Source of the DNA: Gammaproteobacteria bacterium
Lineage (GTDB): Bacteria > Pseudomonadota > Gammaproteobacteria > Burkholderiales > Rhodocyclaceae
DNA length: 40,758 nt
Direction of reading: 5' to 3'
Assembly: GCA_018824085.1 (NCBI GenBank)
Contig: JAHJHI010000041.1
Span: forward strand, 1-40,758
Of this stretch, positions 18,737 to 28,762 are shown one piece after another. The first letter of the stretch is position 1. The number at the start of each line of letters is the position of its first letter. The translations under genes and the position numbers were made by a program. Under the pieces are notes generated by a model that was given only the letters and a program-made list of their open reading frames with translations, was not told the DNA's origin and ran no database searches.

Positions 18737-19183
18737 TCAGTGATGGTGTCCGCAGCCGCCACCACCGGAGCTTCCGCAACCGCCGGCAGCTTTTTCGGGG
18801 GGCGTCGCCGACGGGTCGCGGCTCGCGCCGGCCGCGGCCAGTTTGGCCAGGTAGTCGGCCCACAGTTCGGCCTGATTCTCGCCGAGCAGGTACAGATAGT
18901 CCCAGGAGTAGATGCCGCTTTCGTGGCCGTCCGAGAACACCGGTTTGACGGCATAGGCGCCGACAGGCTCGACGCGCGTGACGTCGACGTCACGCTTGCC
19001 GACCTGCAGCGTCTCCTGCCCGGGGCCGTGACCGCGCACTTCGGCGGACGGCGACAGCACGCGCAGGAACTCGAACGTGAAGCTGAATTGCCGACCGTTG
19101 TTGAAGCGCACGTCGAGCAGGCGGGATTTCTGCTGCACCTTGATTTCCGTGGGAATGGGCGTGTCCCTGTCGAGTCCGGCCAT
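18737..19183 (-). CDS. DUF971 protein with Gly/Cys/His-rich tail
   Basis: The 148-residue product carries a DUF971 (gamma-butyrobetaine hydroxylase N-terminal-like) fold, with the patterns [20 protein letters not shown] and [18 protein letters not shown]. Its C-terminus is [15 protein letters not shown] (134-148), two cysteines and three terminal histidines that could bind zinc or iron. DUF971 proteins have been linked to Fe-S handling in other contexts, but this one has no assigned function. It is first in the DUF971-ubiE-Tim44-ubiJ series. The frame stays open far upstream, antisense to phoB and phoR, which is a GC-rich artefact. Confidence 0.85.
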   Translation of the reverse strand: MAGLDRDTPIPTEIKVQQKSRLLDVRFNNGRQFSFTFEFLRVLSPSAEVRGHGPGQETLQVGKRDVDVTRVEPVGAYAVKPVFSDGHESGIYSWDYLYLLGENQAELWADYLAKLAAAGASRDPSATPPEKAAGGCGSSGGGGCGHHH

Positions 19184-19214
19184 GATGATCTGAGGTCCGC
19201 TGTGAGGAGGTTCG

Positions 19215-19220
19215 ATGATA
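19215..19220 (-). promoter_or_regulatory. Candidate -10 for the DUF971-ubiE operon
   Basis: TATCAT on the minus strand (19220-19215) matches five of six consensus bases and would start transcription near 19208, 25 bases before the ATG, with GAGG in the leader. No good -35 is seen at 16-18 bases. Confidence 0.4.
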
Positions 19221-19251
19221 CCGCGCCAGCGCGCGCAACACCGGCCGGGGA

Positions 19252-19285
19252 CTGTCACTAAACTTTCATCGCACTGAAATAGACT
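19252..19285 (+). promoter_or_regulatory. Pho box and -10 of the phoBR promoter
   Basis: CTGTCACTAAACTTTCAT (19252-19269) has the PHO box layout: two 7-base repeats (CTGTCAC, CTTTCAT) separated by an A/T-rich tetramer (TAAA). A -10-like TAGACT (19280-19285) follows after 10 bases, the spacing used when PhoB replaces a -35. This predicts autoregulation of phoB by phosphate limitation. Confidence 0.72.
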
Positions 19286-19324
19286 CAGCGCCGACCCGTC
19301 ACCGAAACCACGCCCCCCAAAATC

Positions 19325-20014
19325 ATGGCCCGCATACTTGTTGTCGAGGATGAACCGTCCATTCAGGAATTGATCAGTGTCACGCTCACCCGCACCGGCC
19401 ACGATCCGCTGCGCGCGCCTGACGCCGAGACGGCATTGCGCCTGCTGCAGGCCGAGCTGCCCGATCTGGTGCTGCTTGACTGGATGCTGCCGGGGCAAAG
19501 CGGCATTGATCTGGCGCGCCGCCTGCGCAGCGACGAACGCACGCGCAGCGTGCCCATCATCATGCTGACGGCCCGCGGTGACGAACAGTCGAAGGTGACC
19601 GGTCTGGAAACCGGCGCCGACGACTACGTGACCAAGCCGTTCTCGCCGCGCGAGCTGGCGGCCCGCATCAAGGCGGTGCTGCGCCGGCAGAAGCCGCAGG
19701 CGACCGAGGACCCGGTGGAGATCGAAGGATTGCGTCTCGATCCCGCGACCCACCGCGTCACCGCACGCGGCGCGGCGGTGGTGCTCGGCCCGACCGAGTT
19801 CCGGCTGCTGCACTTCTTCATGACGCATGCCGAGCGCGTGCATTCGCGCGCGCAGTTGCTCGACAGCGTGTGGGGCGACCACGTATTCGTGGAGGAACGC
19901 ACGGTCGATGTGCATATCCGCCGCCTGCGCGGTGCGCTTGAAACGAGCGGCCACGATGCGCTGATCCAGACGGTGCGCGGCAGCGGCTATCGCCTGTCCT
20001 GCCAGAAGGAATGA
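19325..20014 (+). CDS. phoB: Phosphate regulon response regulator PhoB
   Basis: This 229-residue OmpR/PhoB-type regulator has a receiver domain (1-120) with acidic pocket Glu8-Asp9, phospho-acceptor Asp52 (LLDWMLPG), Thr82 and Lys104 (TKPFSP). The winged-helix DNA-binding domain (about 130-227) contains the transactivation-loop pattern [28 protein letters not shown], split here as [11 protein letters not shown] and [14 protein letters not shown]. Length equals E. coli PhoB (229). A Pho box lies upstream and phoR follows. No pst or phoU genes are adjacent. Confidence 0.95.
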   Translation: MARILVVEDEPSIQELISVTLTRTGHDPLRAPDAETALRLLQAELPDLVLLDWMLPGQSGIDLARRLRSDERTRSVPIIMLTARGDEQSKVTGLETGADDYVTKPFSPRELAARIKAVLRRQKPQATEDPVEIEGLRLDPATHRVTARGAAVVLGPTEFRLLHFFMTHAERVHSRAQLLDSVWGDHVFVEERTVDVHIRRLRGALETSGHDALIQTVRGSGYRLSCQKE

Positions 20015-20080
20015 CGCGGCCCGGGGCCGGCGCCGCGCGTGCGGGCGGCCGGTCCGGGTGTCCGTTGCGGAGCTTTCCGC

Positions 20081-20086
20081 GATAAT
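20081..20086 (+). promoter_or_regulatory. -10 element directly before phoR
   Basis: GATAAT (20081-20086) ends 6 bases before the phoR ATG at 20093. If used, it would give a leaderless phoR transcript in addition to read-through from phoB. The -35 position holds only a weak GTGTCC. Confidence 0.4.
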
Positions 20087-20092
20087 CCGTGC

Positions 20093-21430
20093 ATGAGGCA
20101 CAAGACTTCCATGCGTGAATTCTGGTTCCGCGCCGCGTTGCGCATCGGGCTGGTCGGCTTCTGCGCGCTGATCGGCGTTGCCAGCGACTCCCTTGCCCTC
20201 ATGCTGGGCGTGGCCTGCATCGTGCTGTTGGTCGGCAGCCTGCGCGACCAGCACGAGATCGGCCGTTTCGACCGTTGGCTCAATTCGACCCATGAAACCG
20301 ATCTGCCCGATGGCGTGGGGCAGTGGGAATTCCTGTTCGCCAAGCTGGCGCGGCGCGAGCGCAACGCGCGCCAGCAGCGCGCCGACCTGCGCGGCCGCCT
20401 CGAGCGCATGCGCGAGGCGAGCCGTGCGATGCCGGACGGTACGCTCATCATGTCGCGCGACGAACTGATCGAATGGCTCAATCCGACGGCTGAGGAACAT
20501 CTGGGTCTGGACGGGCGACGGGACATCGCGATGCCCATCCTGAACCTCGTGCGCCAGCCCGAATTCGCCGGCTACCTGCTGTCGGGCGACTACGGCAAGC
20601 CGCTGTCGATGCCGTCGCCGCGTCAGCCGGGGCGCACGCTGCAGCTGCGCGTGGTGCCCTTCGGTGACGACCAGAAGCTGCTGCTGACGCGCGACATCAC
20701 GCAGCTGGAGAAGCTTGAAACGATGCGGCGCGACTTCGTCGCCAATGTGTCGCACGAAATGAAGACGCCGCTGACCGTCATCCACGGCTTTCTCGAAACG
20801 CTGGAGGATGCGCTGCCGGACCTGCCGCAGGAGCAGGCGCTGTCCTTCATCCGCATGGCGCAGCAGCAATCGGTGCGCATGCAGCGCCTGGTGGAGGATC
20901 TGCTGACGCTGTCGGCGCTCGAAACCGATACGCCGACGCCGGAAGAACCGGTCGACATGCGCAATCTGCTGGACATCGTGCTCATCGAGACGCGCGCCCT
21001 GTCGTCCGGACGCCACGAGGTGTCGATGGATGTCGCCGGCGAGCCGGGCGCGCTGCTCGGATGCGCCCGCGACCTGCGCAGCGCGCTCGGCAATCTGGCG
21101 AGCAATGCGGTGCGCTACACGCCGGACGGCGGGCACGTGAGGCTGGGCTGGCGGGTGGTCGAGGGGTTCGGCGAATTCACCGTCGAGGACGATGGTATCG
21201 GCATCGACGCGCAGCACATTCCGCGCCTGACCGAGCGCTTCTATCGCGTCGATCGCGGGCGCTCCCGGGAAACCGGCGGCACAGGGCTGGGGCTGGCCAT
21301 CGTCAAGCACGTGCTCGAGCGGCATCAGGCGACGCTGGGTGTCGAAAGCGAACCCGGCAAGGGCAGCCGTTTCACCGTCCGCTTTCCGATTCACCGTACG
21401 CTGCTCGTGCAGGCAAGCGCCGCCGCCTGA
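20093..21430 (+). CDS. phoR: Phosphate regulon sensor kinase PhoR
   Basis: This histidine kinase has 445 residues from the ATG at 20093; a second ATG at 20111 would give 439. Two N-terminal membrane helices (about 15-49) are joined by almost no periplasmic loop, as in PhoR. A charged region and PAS domain (about 110-200) follow, then HisKA with the phospho-accepting His221 in FVANVSHEMKTPL. The HATPase domain has NLASNAVRYTPDGG, then DDGIGI and GGTGLGLAIVKH. It should phosphorylate PhoB when phosphate is scarce, with the PstSCAB-PhoU input presumably encoded elsewhere. It ends 24 bases from the convergent neighbour. Confidence 0.94.
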   Translation: MRHKTSMREFWFRAALRIGLVGFCALIGVASDSLALMLGVACIVLLVGSLRDQHEIGRFDRWLNSTHETDLPDGVGQWEFLFAKLARRERNARQQRADLRGRLERMREASRAMPDGTLIMSRDELIEWLNPTAEEHLGLDGRRDIAMPILNLVRQPEFAGYLLSGDYGKPLSMPSPRQPGRTLQLRVVPFGDDQKLLLTRDITQLEKLETMRRDFVANVSHEMKTPLTVIHGFLETLEDALPDLPQEQALSFIRMAQQQSVRMQRLVEDLLTLSALETDTPTPEEPVDMRNLLDIVLIETRALSSGRHEVSMDVAGEPGALLGCARDLRSALGNLASNAVRYTPDGGHVRLGWRVVEGFGEFTVEDDGIGIDAQHIPRLTERFYRVDRGRSRETGGTGLGLAIVKHVLERHQATLGVESEPGKGSRFTVRFPIHRTLLVQASAAA

Positions 21431-21454
21431 ACGCGATCCGGCGACCGGCCGGCG

Positions 21455-23074
21455 CTAGTCCGGGCCGGCTGCTTCGCTGAACGTCACCCGCTCGTAGTTC
21501 ACGCCGAACGTTGTCAGGCGCGTGAGCGTCAGGCTGCGCAGCGTCTCCGCGGCAAAGATCTCGACCTGCCGGTTCGGCTGGAACCAGCCGCGCGGCAGCA
21601 CCAGCGTGGCTTCTTCGCCCATCACCTGTACCGCAGGCAGCAGGAAGGCGCGGACAAAGCGATCGGTCTGCGCCCCTTCCGCGGCAAGCGCGCGCAGCGC
21701 GATGGCGCGCGGAGTGCCCGGCAGCACGTGCAGGCCGGTGAGCAGGTGCGAGTCATGCTCGACCATGAGCCAGGACACGCGGGCCAGGCGCCAGTGTTCC
21801 GCGTCCGGGCCGAATACCGCCAGCAGCTGCGAGTGCTCGATCGGTCCGGTGTCGTCCGGCGCGCGCAGGCGGTAGCCCATGACGCTGTGGTCGAGCGTCG
21901 TCCAGCGACGCGTCGGGAAATGGGCGCGTGCGCTCGCCTGGCGCACGGCCAGACCGTCGCCGTCATGCGCCCGTTCGCCGAAGGTTGCGATATCCACGAA
22001 ATCGCTGTGGCTGTAGATGCGCGCGGGCGGCGGCTGCACGAATTCCGCGCCGGCGACGAAGAAATGCATGGCTTCGAAGCCGACGGCGACATCCAGTTCG
22101 CCTTCGCCGCGCCGGCGCTGGAAGCGGCGCGGATTCGCCGCATGGCACCACGGCTTGTAGAGCATCAGCAGCAGGCGACCGGCGGATACCGGATGGCAAT
22201 CCGCACCGAGTCCGAGGTGTTCCGGCGACAGCCCCTGTTTCAGGCCGGCCACCACCCGTTCGATCTCGCTCGCCAGACGCGCGGAGCCGAGCCGGCGCAG
22301 GTGGGGCGAACGGGCGAATACTTCGAGCGGCTTCGCGCCGGCGTCGCGATTCAGGTCGACGGCGTAGGTCTTGGCGTCGGTGCCGCCGAACACCGGCATG
22401 ATTTCGGTCAGGCTGGCGTACTGGTCGGCCCAGCGGCAGACCCATTCGAACTCGCGCGGGCTGCGGCCGTAGGGGTTGGACAGGTCGATCAGCAGCACAC
22501 AGCAGTAGGACTCGGCGGCGCTGTGCGGATAGCCGCCCTCCTTCAGGTTGTCCGGCACCGCCTGGGTCGCCAGCCCCCACTCCTCGGCGGTGCTGAAGTA
22601 GCCATGCAGTGCGAGCCACATGCCGCGTGGCGTGGTGCGTCGGGCGCGGAAATACTCGATGACGGCGCGCCCGGCGTACAGCACGCAGCGCTGGCACACC
22701 AGCGCCAGCGCCGCGTCGTCGAGCGGATGCACGCCGGCGTTCTCCGCCGTCTGCGCGTACGCCTCGGCCATGCCCAGCCAGAGGGCGACCACCTGGCGCA
22801 GCACGCCGTCTTCGGTGCCGCCGGGAATGACCGGCCGGCTGCTGTAGCGGATGGCGAGGCTTTCCTGCAGGAAATGCAGCGGCGCGCGCATGGCCTCCAG
22901 CACTTCGAGGTATTCGGTGCTGCGTGGCGGTGTCTGACGCAGGCCGTAGAGCATGCGCGTGAGCGTGTCGCGCACACGCGGCACATTGGTGAGCGGCAAT
23001 TCGTTGAGCAGCGTCATGCACTGCTGCGCGTTGCGGTAGTCGAGTGTGCCGGGAAGCGGGCGGGTGACGTTCAT
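21455..23074 (-). CDS. Unknown protein, PilZ-like C-terminus (paralogue A)
   Basis: I do not recognise a named family. The 539-residue soluble protein has no signal sequence or membrane helix. Its middle (about 130-230) is helical, and the C-terminal part contains a DxSxxG motif (DHSVMG) followed by a beta-rich block ending PRGWF and a basic pattern, which resembles a PilZ domain without a clear RxxxR. It aligns by eye with the upstream gene: W..H.Y..AE..G, then P(Y/F)G...R......RW, then D.S..G.RL, then LPAV and LVLPRGWF. The start ATG overlaps the stop of that gene (ATGA), so the two are coupled. A longer frame to 23215 would lie inside the upstream gene. Confidence 0.75.
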   Translation of the reverse strand: MNVTRPLPGTLDYRNAQQCMTLLNELPLTNVPRVRDTLTRMLYGLRQTPPRSTEYLEVLEAMRAPLHFLQESLAIRYSSRPVIPGGTEDGVLRQVVALWLGMAEAYAQTAENAGVHPLDDAALALVCQRCVLYAGRAVIEYFRARRTTPRGMWLALHGYFSTAEEWGLATQAVPDNLKEGGYPHSAAESYCCVLLIDLSNPYGRSPREFEWVCRWADQYASLTEIMPVFGGTDAKTYAVDLNRDAGAKPLEVFARSPHLRRLGSARLASEIERVVAGLKQGLSPEHLGLGADCHPVSAGRLLLMLYKPWCHAANPRRFQRRRGEGELDVAVGFEAMHFFVAGAEFVQPPPARIYSHSDFVDIATFGERAHDGDGLAVRQASARAHFPTRRWTTLDHSVMGYRLRAPDDTGPIEHSQLLAVFGPDAEHWRLARVSWLMVEHDSHLLTGLHVLPGTPRAIALRALAAEGAQTDRFVRAFLLPAVQVMGEEATLVLPRGWFQPNRQVEIFAAETLRSLTLTRLTTFGVNYERVTFSEAAGPD

Positions 23075-24621
23075 GCGACCGGCTCGATGCGGGCAAGATC
23101 GAAATCGCTGCCGCGTTCCAGTGACTCCACCATGCGCACCCGGCGCCGCGCATCGCCGGCCGACACCAGAAGGTCGCGAGACTTCCGGTACCAGCCCGAC
23201 GGCATGGCCACGCATTCCGGCTGGCCGATGCGTTCGACGGCAGGCATCAGCAGGCCCTGCCCGGCGGCGTCGCCGCTGCCATCCGGCGAGCGCGTCAGTC
23301 CGACCGGCTGTGGTGCGCCGGCCAGCATGCTGATGCCCATCTGCAGTTCGCCGTCGGTCGCCATCGTCCAGCAGATGTGGGCGAGCATGTAATGGGGCGA
23401 GTTGTCCGGGCGCACCGACAGCAGCATGCCGTTGCCGATGCGCGCGCCTTCGAAGGTGGCGCGCCGGCCCAGCCGAAGCCCGGTCGGACTGTCGTCGATG
23501 ATGCGCCAGTCCTCGACCAGATAGCCGGTGGCTTGCGTCTCGAGGCGGGCATCGACGAGCGCCTCGTCAAGCTCGCCGCCGCTGTTGCCCAGAAAGCGCT
23601 GCACCGCGTCCATGCCGATCACCAGCGACGCGTTCTGCTGCATCGGCCGGCGCGTTTCGTTGCGGGTCAGCCCGCCCCGACAGCAGTGCGTATGCAGGTG
23701 GCGCAGCAGGCGGTCGGCTTGCGCCGGGCTGAGCTCTTCGCCGAGGCGCAGTGACGTGGGCGTCTCTCCCTGGGCCAGCAGCGCCAGGCGCTTGCGCACG
23801 CTGTGCGAGAAGTCGTCGAGCACAAGCCAGCGCAGGCGGCTGCCGATCTGGCTGTTGCGTGCAATCGCCTCGTCACTGCTCAGGTCGAGCATCAACGGCG
23901 GCAGCGCGCAGTGATGGACCGCTTTGCTCAGCAGCGTCACCTTGCCGGCCCATTTGCCGAGCCAGCGATGCAGCACGCGCAGCTGGCGGTGGGTCAGTCC
24001 GAACGGGCTGGCGGTATGCAGCAGCACGCACAGCACGTAGGCGGCGCGCACGCTGGTCGGGCGTTCGTCGGCGAGCACGCTGTCCTTGATCTTGCGGTCC
24101 GCGACGCCGAGGTTCTCCGCCGCTTCGTAGCAGGCATGCGTACGCCGCCAGTAGCCGGCGGCGCTCAGGTGCGAGGCGCGCAGCGCATCGAGCTGCATGT
24201 GCGCCAGCGCGCCAAGCGCGCGGTGGGCAATCAGCGCGACCTGGCCGGAGACGCCGCCGTTGCCGTCCAGCGCCGCCGCCAGACAGTGCAGATAGCCGGT
24301 TGCCAGCGTGTCCCACAGTCCCTGATTGGCGTCGAATGCCGCGCGTTCGCTGGCGGACAGCGGCAACGGTCGCCCGACAAAACGGCTTGCCGTCGTCGCC
24401 TGCGTCTGCAGCACCGTGTCACGCAGCTCTTCCATGACGCGCAGGCGTTCGCCTGCGGCAAGCTCGTAACGGTTCAGCAGATTGATCTGACCGAGCAGAC
24501 GGGCCAGCGACTGGAGCGGATGCGTACTGTCCAGCTGCTCCAGCCATTCGCGCGCCGAACGCGCGTCGGTGAACTCCGGCGGGTGCGCATGGGCGGTGGC
24601 GGGCAGGGCGAAGGTTTGCAT
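23071..24621 (-). CDS. Unknown protein, PilZ-like C-terminus (paralogue B)
   Basis: The 516-residue soluble protein is a diverged paralogue of the gene just downstream, with the same length and motif order. Around residues 170-250 it has WRRTHACYEAAENLG and SPFGLTHRQLRVLHRWLG. Near the C-terminus WRIIDDSPTGLRLG carries the PilZ-type DxSxxG, followed by MLAHICWTMATDGELQMG. No RxxxR is clear, so cyclic-di-GMP binding is only a possibility. The ATG at 24621 follows AGGAAAGCA, a good ribosome binding site, which decides the start over an in-frame ATG at 24657. The gene is the first of a two-gene operon convergent with phoBR. Confidence 0.75.
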   Translation of the reverse strand: MQTFALPATAHAHPPEFTDARSAREWLEQLDSTHPLQSLARLLGQINLLNRYELAAGERLRVMEELRDTVLQTQATTASRFVGRPLPLSASERAAFDANQGLWDTLATGYLHCLAAALDGNGGVSGQVALIAHRALGALAHMQLDALRASHLSAAGYWRRTHACYEAAENLGVADRKIKDSVLADERPTSVRAAYVLCVLLHTASPFGLTHRQLRVLHRWLGKWAGKVTLLSKAVHHCALPPLMLDLSSDEAIARNSQIGSRLRWLVLDDFSHSVRKRLALLAQGETPTSLRLGEELSPAQADRLLRHLHTHCCRGGLTRNETRRPMQQNASLVIGMDAVQRFLGNSGGELDEALVDARLETQATGYLVEDWRIIDDSPTGLRLGRRATFEGARIGNGMLLSVRPDNSPHYMLAHICWTMATDGELQMGISMLAGAPQPVGLTRSPDGSGDAAGQGLLMPAVERIGQPECVAMPSGWYRKSRDLLVSAGDARRRVRMVESLERGSDFDLARIEPVA

Positions 24622-24664
24622 TGCTTTCCTGGGCGGCAGTGGCCACATGCTGGCCAACCCCCCG

Positions 24665-24670
24665 ATTCTA
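24665..24670 (-). promoter_or_regulatory. Candidate -10 for the paralogue pair
   Basis: TAGAAT on the minus strand (24670-24665), about 43 bases before the ATG, is a good -10 hexamer; no -35 is recognisable. The remaining gap up to 24811 shows nothing else that I can name. Confidence 0.35.
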
Positions 24671-24811
24671 TGTGTGTGCGGCCGTTTGCGCGCGGGCAGG
24701 ATGCGTCACGACGCCTCAATTGCCGCGCGGCACCGGTGTTGCCCGTGTGCGTCGGGTGCGCATGCACAGGGCCGCCGCGCGCGGTGCCGGAAGGTGGCGC
24801 AGGCGCGCCCT

Positions 24812-25680
24812 TCAGTGCGCGCCTGCCGGGCGCACGCACCACAGCAGCCGTGCCTCGCCGCCCGCATCGCCGCACAGCACCGCGTTCTGGCCAAAGGCGG
24901 CGCCGATGCGCACGGCCTCTTCGGGCGACAGGCCGCCGCACAGCAAGGCCGGCTCTGTCCAGCCGCTGGTCCGCTCTTCCGGCCAGTTCACTGCTTCGCA
25001 CAAGGGCAGCCCGCGTTGCACGAGCAGCGCGCGCAGGGCGCCGTGGGCGGCCCGGTTGGCGTCCGTGTCGCAGCGCGAAGACCACGGGTTGGCGGCGGAA
25101 ATGAGTGCCCAGCGTGTCTGGCTGTGAGCCGTAAGCCAGCGTTCCAGCAGCGCTTCCTGCGCGCCGACGCGCAATGTCGCGGGGCCGTCGGGCAGGTCGA
25201 TCGCGTAGTTCGTGGCTTCGTAGGCGTCGGCGAGTTCGGGCGGCACGTGGACCGCCGGCAGCCCGAGACGGGACAACAGCGTCGCGCGCCACAGCGCCGC
25301 CGGCACGCGCGGCCGCGGCGCGCCGTCACGCAGGCGCGCGCTCCATACGGAACCCGGAAAATGCGCATCGTCCTGCCAGCGGGCGATCACGTGCCAGTGC
25401 AGATGCGGCACCACGTTGCCGAGACTGGCGACGTTGATCTTGTCGGGCTGGGCGATGTCGCGCACGCAGCGCTCGACATGCCACACGACGTCCATCAGAT
25501 GCTGCCGGTCGGCGTCGGCGAGGTCGCTCGTTTCGCGTTCGTGGCCGTGCCAGATCACGCGCAGGAAGGCCGGGTGATCGGCGTCCCGCGCGTCGATGAC
25601 GCGCAGCCGGTCGTCACGCCAGAGCCAGTGGTGGGCCGGCGCGTCGTTGCAGATCGGGCATTCGGGGTCGGGGAGGCGGC

Positions 25681-25684
<4 letters not shown>
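24812..25684 (-). CDS. HIT-family hydrolase fused to a DUF3293 domain
   Basis: This is a 290-residue two-domain protein. Residues 1 to about 125 are a HIT domain: CPIC (9-12), then the histidine triad PHLHWHV (His94, His96, His98), found in nucleoside-phosphoramidate and dinucleotide hydrolases. Residues about 150-285 match DUF3293: [23 protein letters not shown], an Asn-Arg helix, WPEERTSGW, then [19 protein letters not shown]3293 has no known activity. The start is TTG, overlapping the TGA of ybiT as TTGA, so it is probably coupled to that translation-factor gene. The start codon is the least certain part; no ATG occurs before the CPIC motif. Confidence 0.82.
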
Positions 25685-27303
<1,619 letters not shown>

Positions 27304-27346
27304 GGGACTCACGGGAAATGGGATGCGGCAGCGCGCAAGACCCGTA

Positions 27347-27352
27347 ATTGTA
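27347..27352 (-). promoter_or_regulatory. Candidate -10 of ybiT
   Basis: TACAAT on the minus strand (27352-27347) matches five of six consensus bases and predicts a start near 27340 with a leader of about 37 bases. The -35 (TTCGGG) is weak. Confidence 0.45.
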
Positions 27353-27383
27353 CCGGACGCGCGGGACGCCCCGAAGCCGGGTG

Positions 27384-27389
27384 TAGAAT
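27384..27389 (+). promoter_or_regulatory. Candidate -10 of gshA
   Basis: TAGAAT (27384-27389) lies about 40 bases before the gshA ATG and back to back with the ybiT -10, 31 bases away on the other strand. No good -35 is visible. Confidence 0.45.
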
Positions 27390-27428
27390 CCTCGCGCCTG
27401 TTTTCCACATTGCGGATCGCGACCGCAC

Positions 27429-28760
27429 ATGCCCATGGTGCCTCATCTGACCACCGCGCTCACCGGCCCGATTCTGGCGCTGGAGCGTCGTTTCCTTGAA
27501 CGCCAGACCGACATCGAACAGTGGTTCCGTTCGCAGTGGCTGGAGTATTCGCCGCCCTTCTATGCCTCGGTCGACCTGCGCAACGCCGGCTTCAAGCTGG
27601 CGCCCGTCGACACCAACCTGTTTCCCGGCGGCTTCAACAACCTGAATGCCGAATTCCTGCCGCTGTGCGTGCAGGCGACGATGACGGCGATCGAGAAGCT
27701 GTGTCCTGAAGCGCGCAACCTGCTGCTGGTGCCGGAGAACCACACGCGCAACCAGTTCTACCTGCGCAACGTGGCCCGGCTCGCCCACATCCTGAAGCTG
27801 GCCGGCCTGAACGTGCGCATCGGCAGCCTGCTGCCCGAGGTGACGGCGCCGACGACGATAGAGATCGGCGACGGCCAGAGCCTGCTGCTGGAGCCGCTGG
27901 TCCGTCTGGCGGGCGGGCGGCGCATCGGTGTGGAAGGCTTCGACCCGTGCGCCATCCTGCTCAACAACGACCTGTCGGCCGGCGTTCCGGACATGCTCAA
28001 GGGCGTGCATGAACAGACGGTCATCCCGCCGTTGCACGCGGGCTGGACGACGCGACGCAAGTCGCAGCACTTCGAGGCCTACAGCGACGTGGCGCGCGAA
28101 TTCGCCGCCGTGATGGATATCGACGCCTGGCTCATCGATCCGATGCACTCGGTGTGCAGCGGCGTGAACTTCCAGGAGCGCAGCGGCGAGGAGTGCCTGG
28201 CCGAGCGCGTCGGCGCGCTGCTCGCCCGCATCCGCGACAAATACGCGCAGCACGGCATCGACCACGAGCCCTTCGTCATCGTGAAGGCGGATGCCGGCAC
28301 CTACGGCATGGGCATCATGACGGTGCGCGACGCCTCCGAAGTCATCGGCCTGAACCGCAAGCAGCGCAACAAGATGGCGGTGGTGAAGGAAGGCCTGGAA
28401 GTGAGCTCCGTCATGATCCAGGAGGGCGTGCCGACCTTCGAAACGGTCGATGGCGGCGTTGCCGAGCCGGTCGTCTACATGATGGACCGCTACGTCGTCG
28501 GCGGTTTCTACCGTGTCCATGCCGAGCGCGGCCGCGACGAGAACCTGAACGCGCCCGGCATGCACTTCAAGCCGCTGGCGTTCGAATCGTGCTGCTCCAT
28601 GCCTGACCCCGATTGCGATCCCGACGCGCCGCCCAACCGCTTCTACGCCTACGGCGTCGTGGCACGGCTGGCGCTGCTGGCCGCCAGCGTCGAACTCGAA
28701 CGCAGCCGTCCGGCCGAAGAAGAGATGGACGAGGCGCTCGAAACCGCGATGCGCGGCTGA
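27429..28760 (+). CDS. gshA: Glutamate-cysteine ligase, proteobacterial TIGR02049 type
   Basis: The 443-residue enzyme makes gamma-glutamylcysteine, the first step of glutathione synthesis. It belongs to the non-E. coli family first described in acidithiobacilli. Recognisable stretches are [50 protein letters not shown] and [11 protein letters not shown]. This type is typical of beta- and some gamma-proteobacteria. A second ATG at 27435 cannot be excluded. gshB follows after two bases, so both steps are co-expressed. Confidence 0.92.
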   Translation: MPMVPHLTTALTGPILALERRFLERQTDIEQWFRSQWLEYSPPFYASVDLRNAGFKLAPVDTNLFPGGFNNLNAEFLPLCVQATMTAIEKLCPEARNLLLVPENHTRNQFYLRNVARLAHILKLAGLNVRIGSLLPEVTAPTTIEIGDGQSLLLEPLVRLAGGRRIGVEGFDPCAILLNNDLSAGVPDMLKGVHEQTVIPPLHAGWTTRRKSQHFEAYSDVAREFAAVMDIDAWLIDPMHSVCSGVNFQERSGEECLAERVGALLARIRDKYAQHGIDHEPFVIVKADAGTYGMGIMTVRDASEVIGLNRKQRNKMAVVKEGLEVSSVMIQEGVPTFETVDGGVAEPVVYMMDRYVVGGFYRVHAERGRDENLNAPGMHFKPLAFESCCSMPDPDCDPDAPPNRFYAYGVVARLALLAASVELERSRPAEEEMDEALETAMRG

Positions 28761-28762
28761 CC

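Noticed and set aside
19184-21394. Upstream extension of the DUF971 frame opposite phoB and phoR
   Set aside because: Only the last 148 codons match DUF971; the rest is antisense to conserved regulator genes and crosses the Pho box promoter.
21431-21454. GCCGGC inverted repeats between phoR and the convergent gene
   Set aside because: Short GC-only palindromes without a T-run are common by chance in this composition.
24724-24790. CGGCACCG/CGGTGCCG pair in the gap before the HIT-DUF3293 gene's 3' end
   Set aside because: Eight-base arms with a 40-base loop and no supporting signal; not enough for a structure call.
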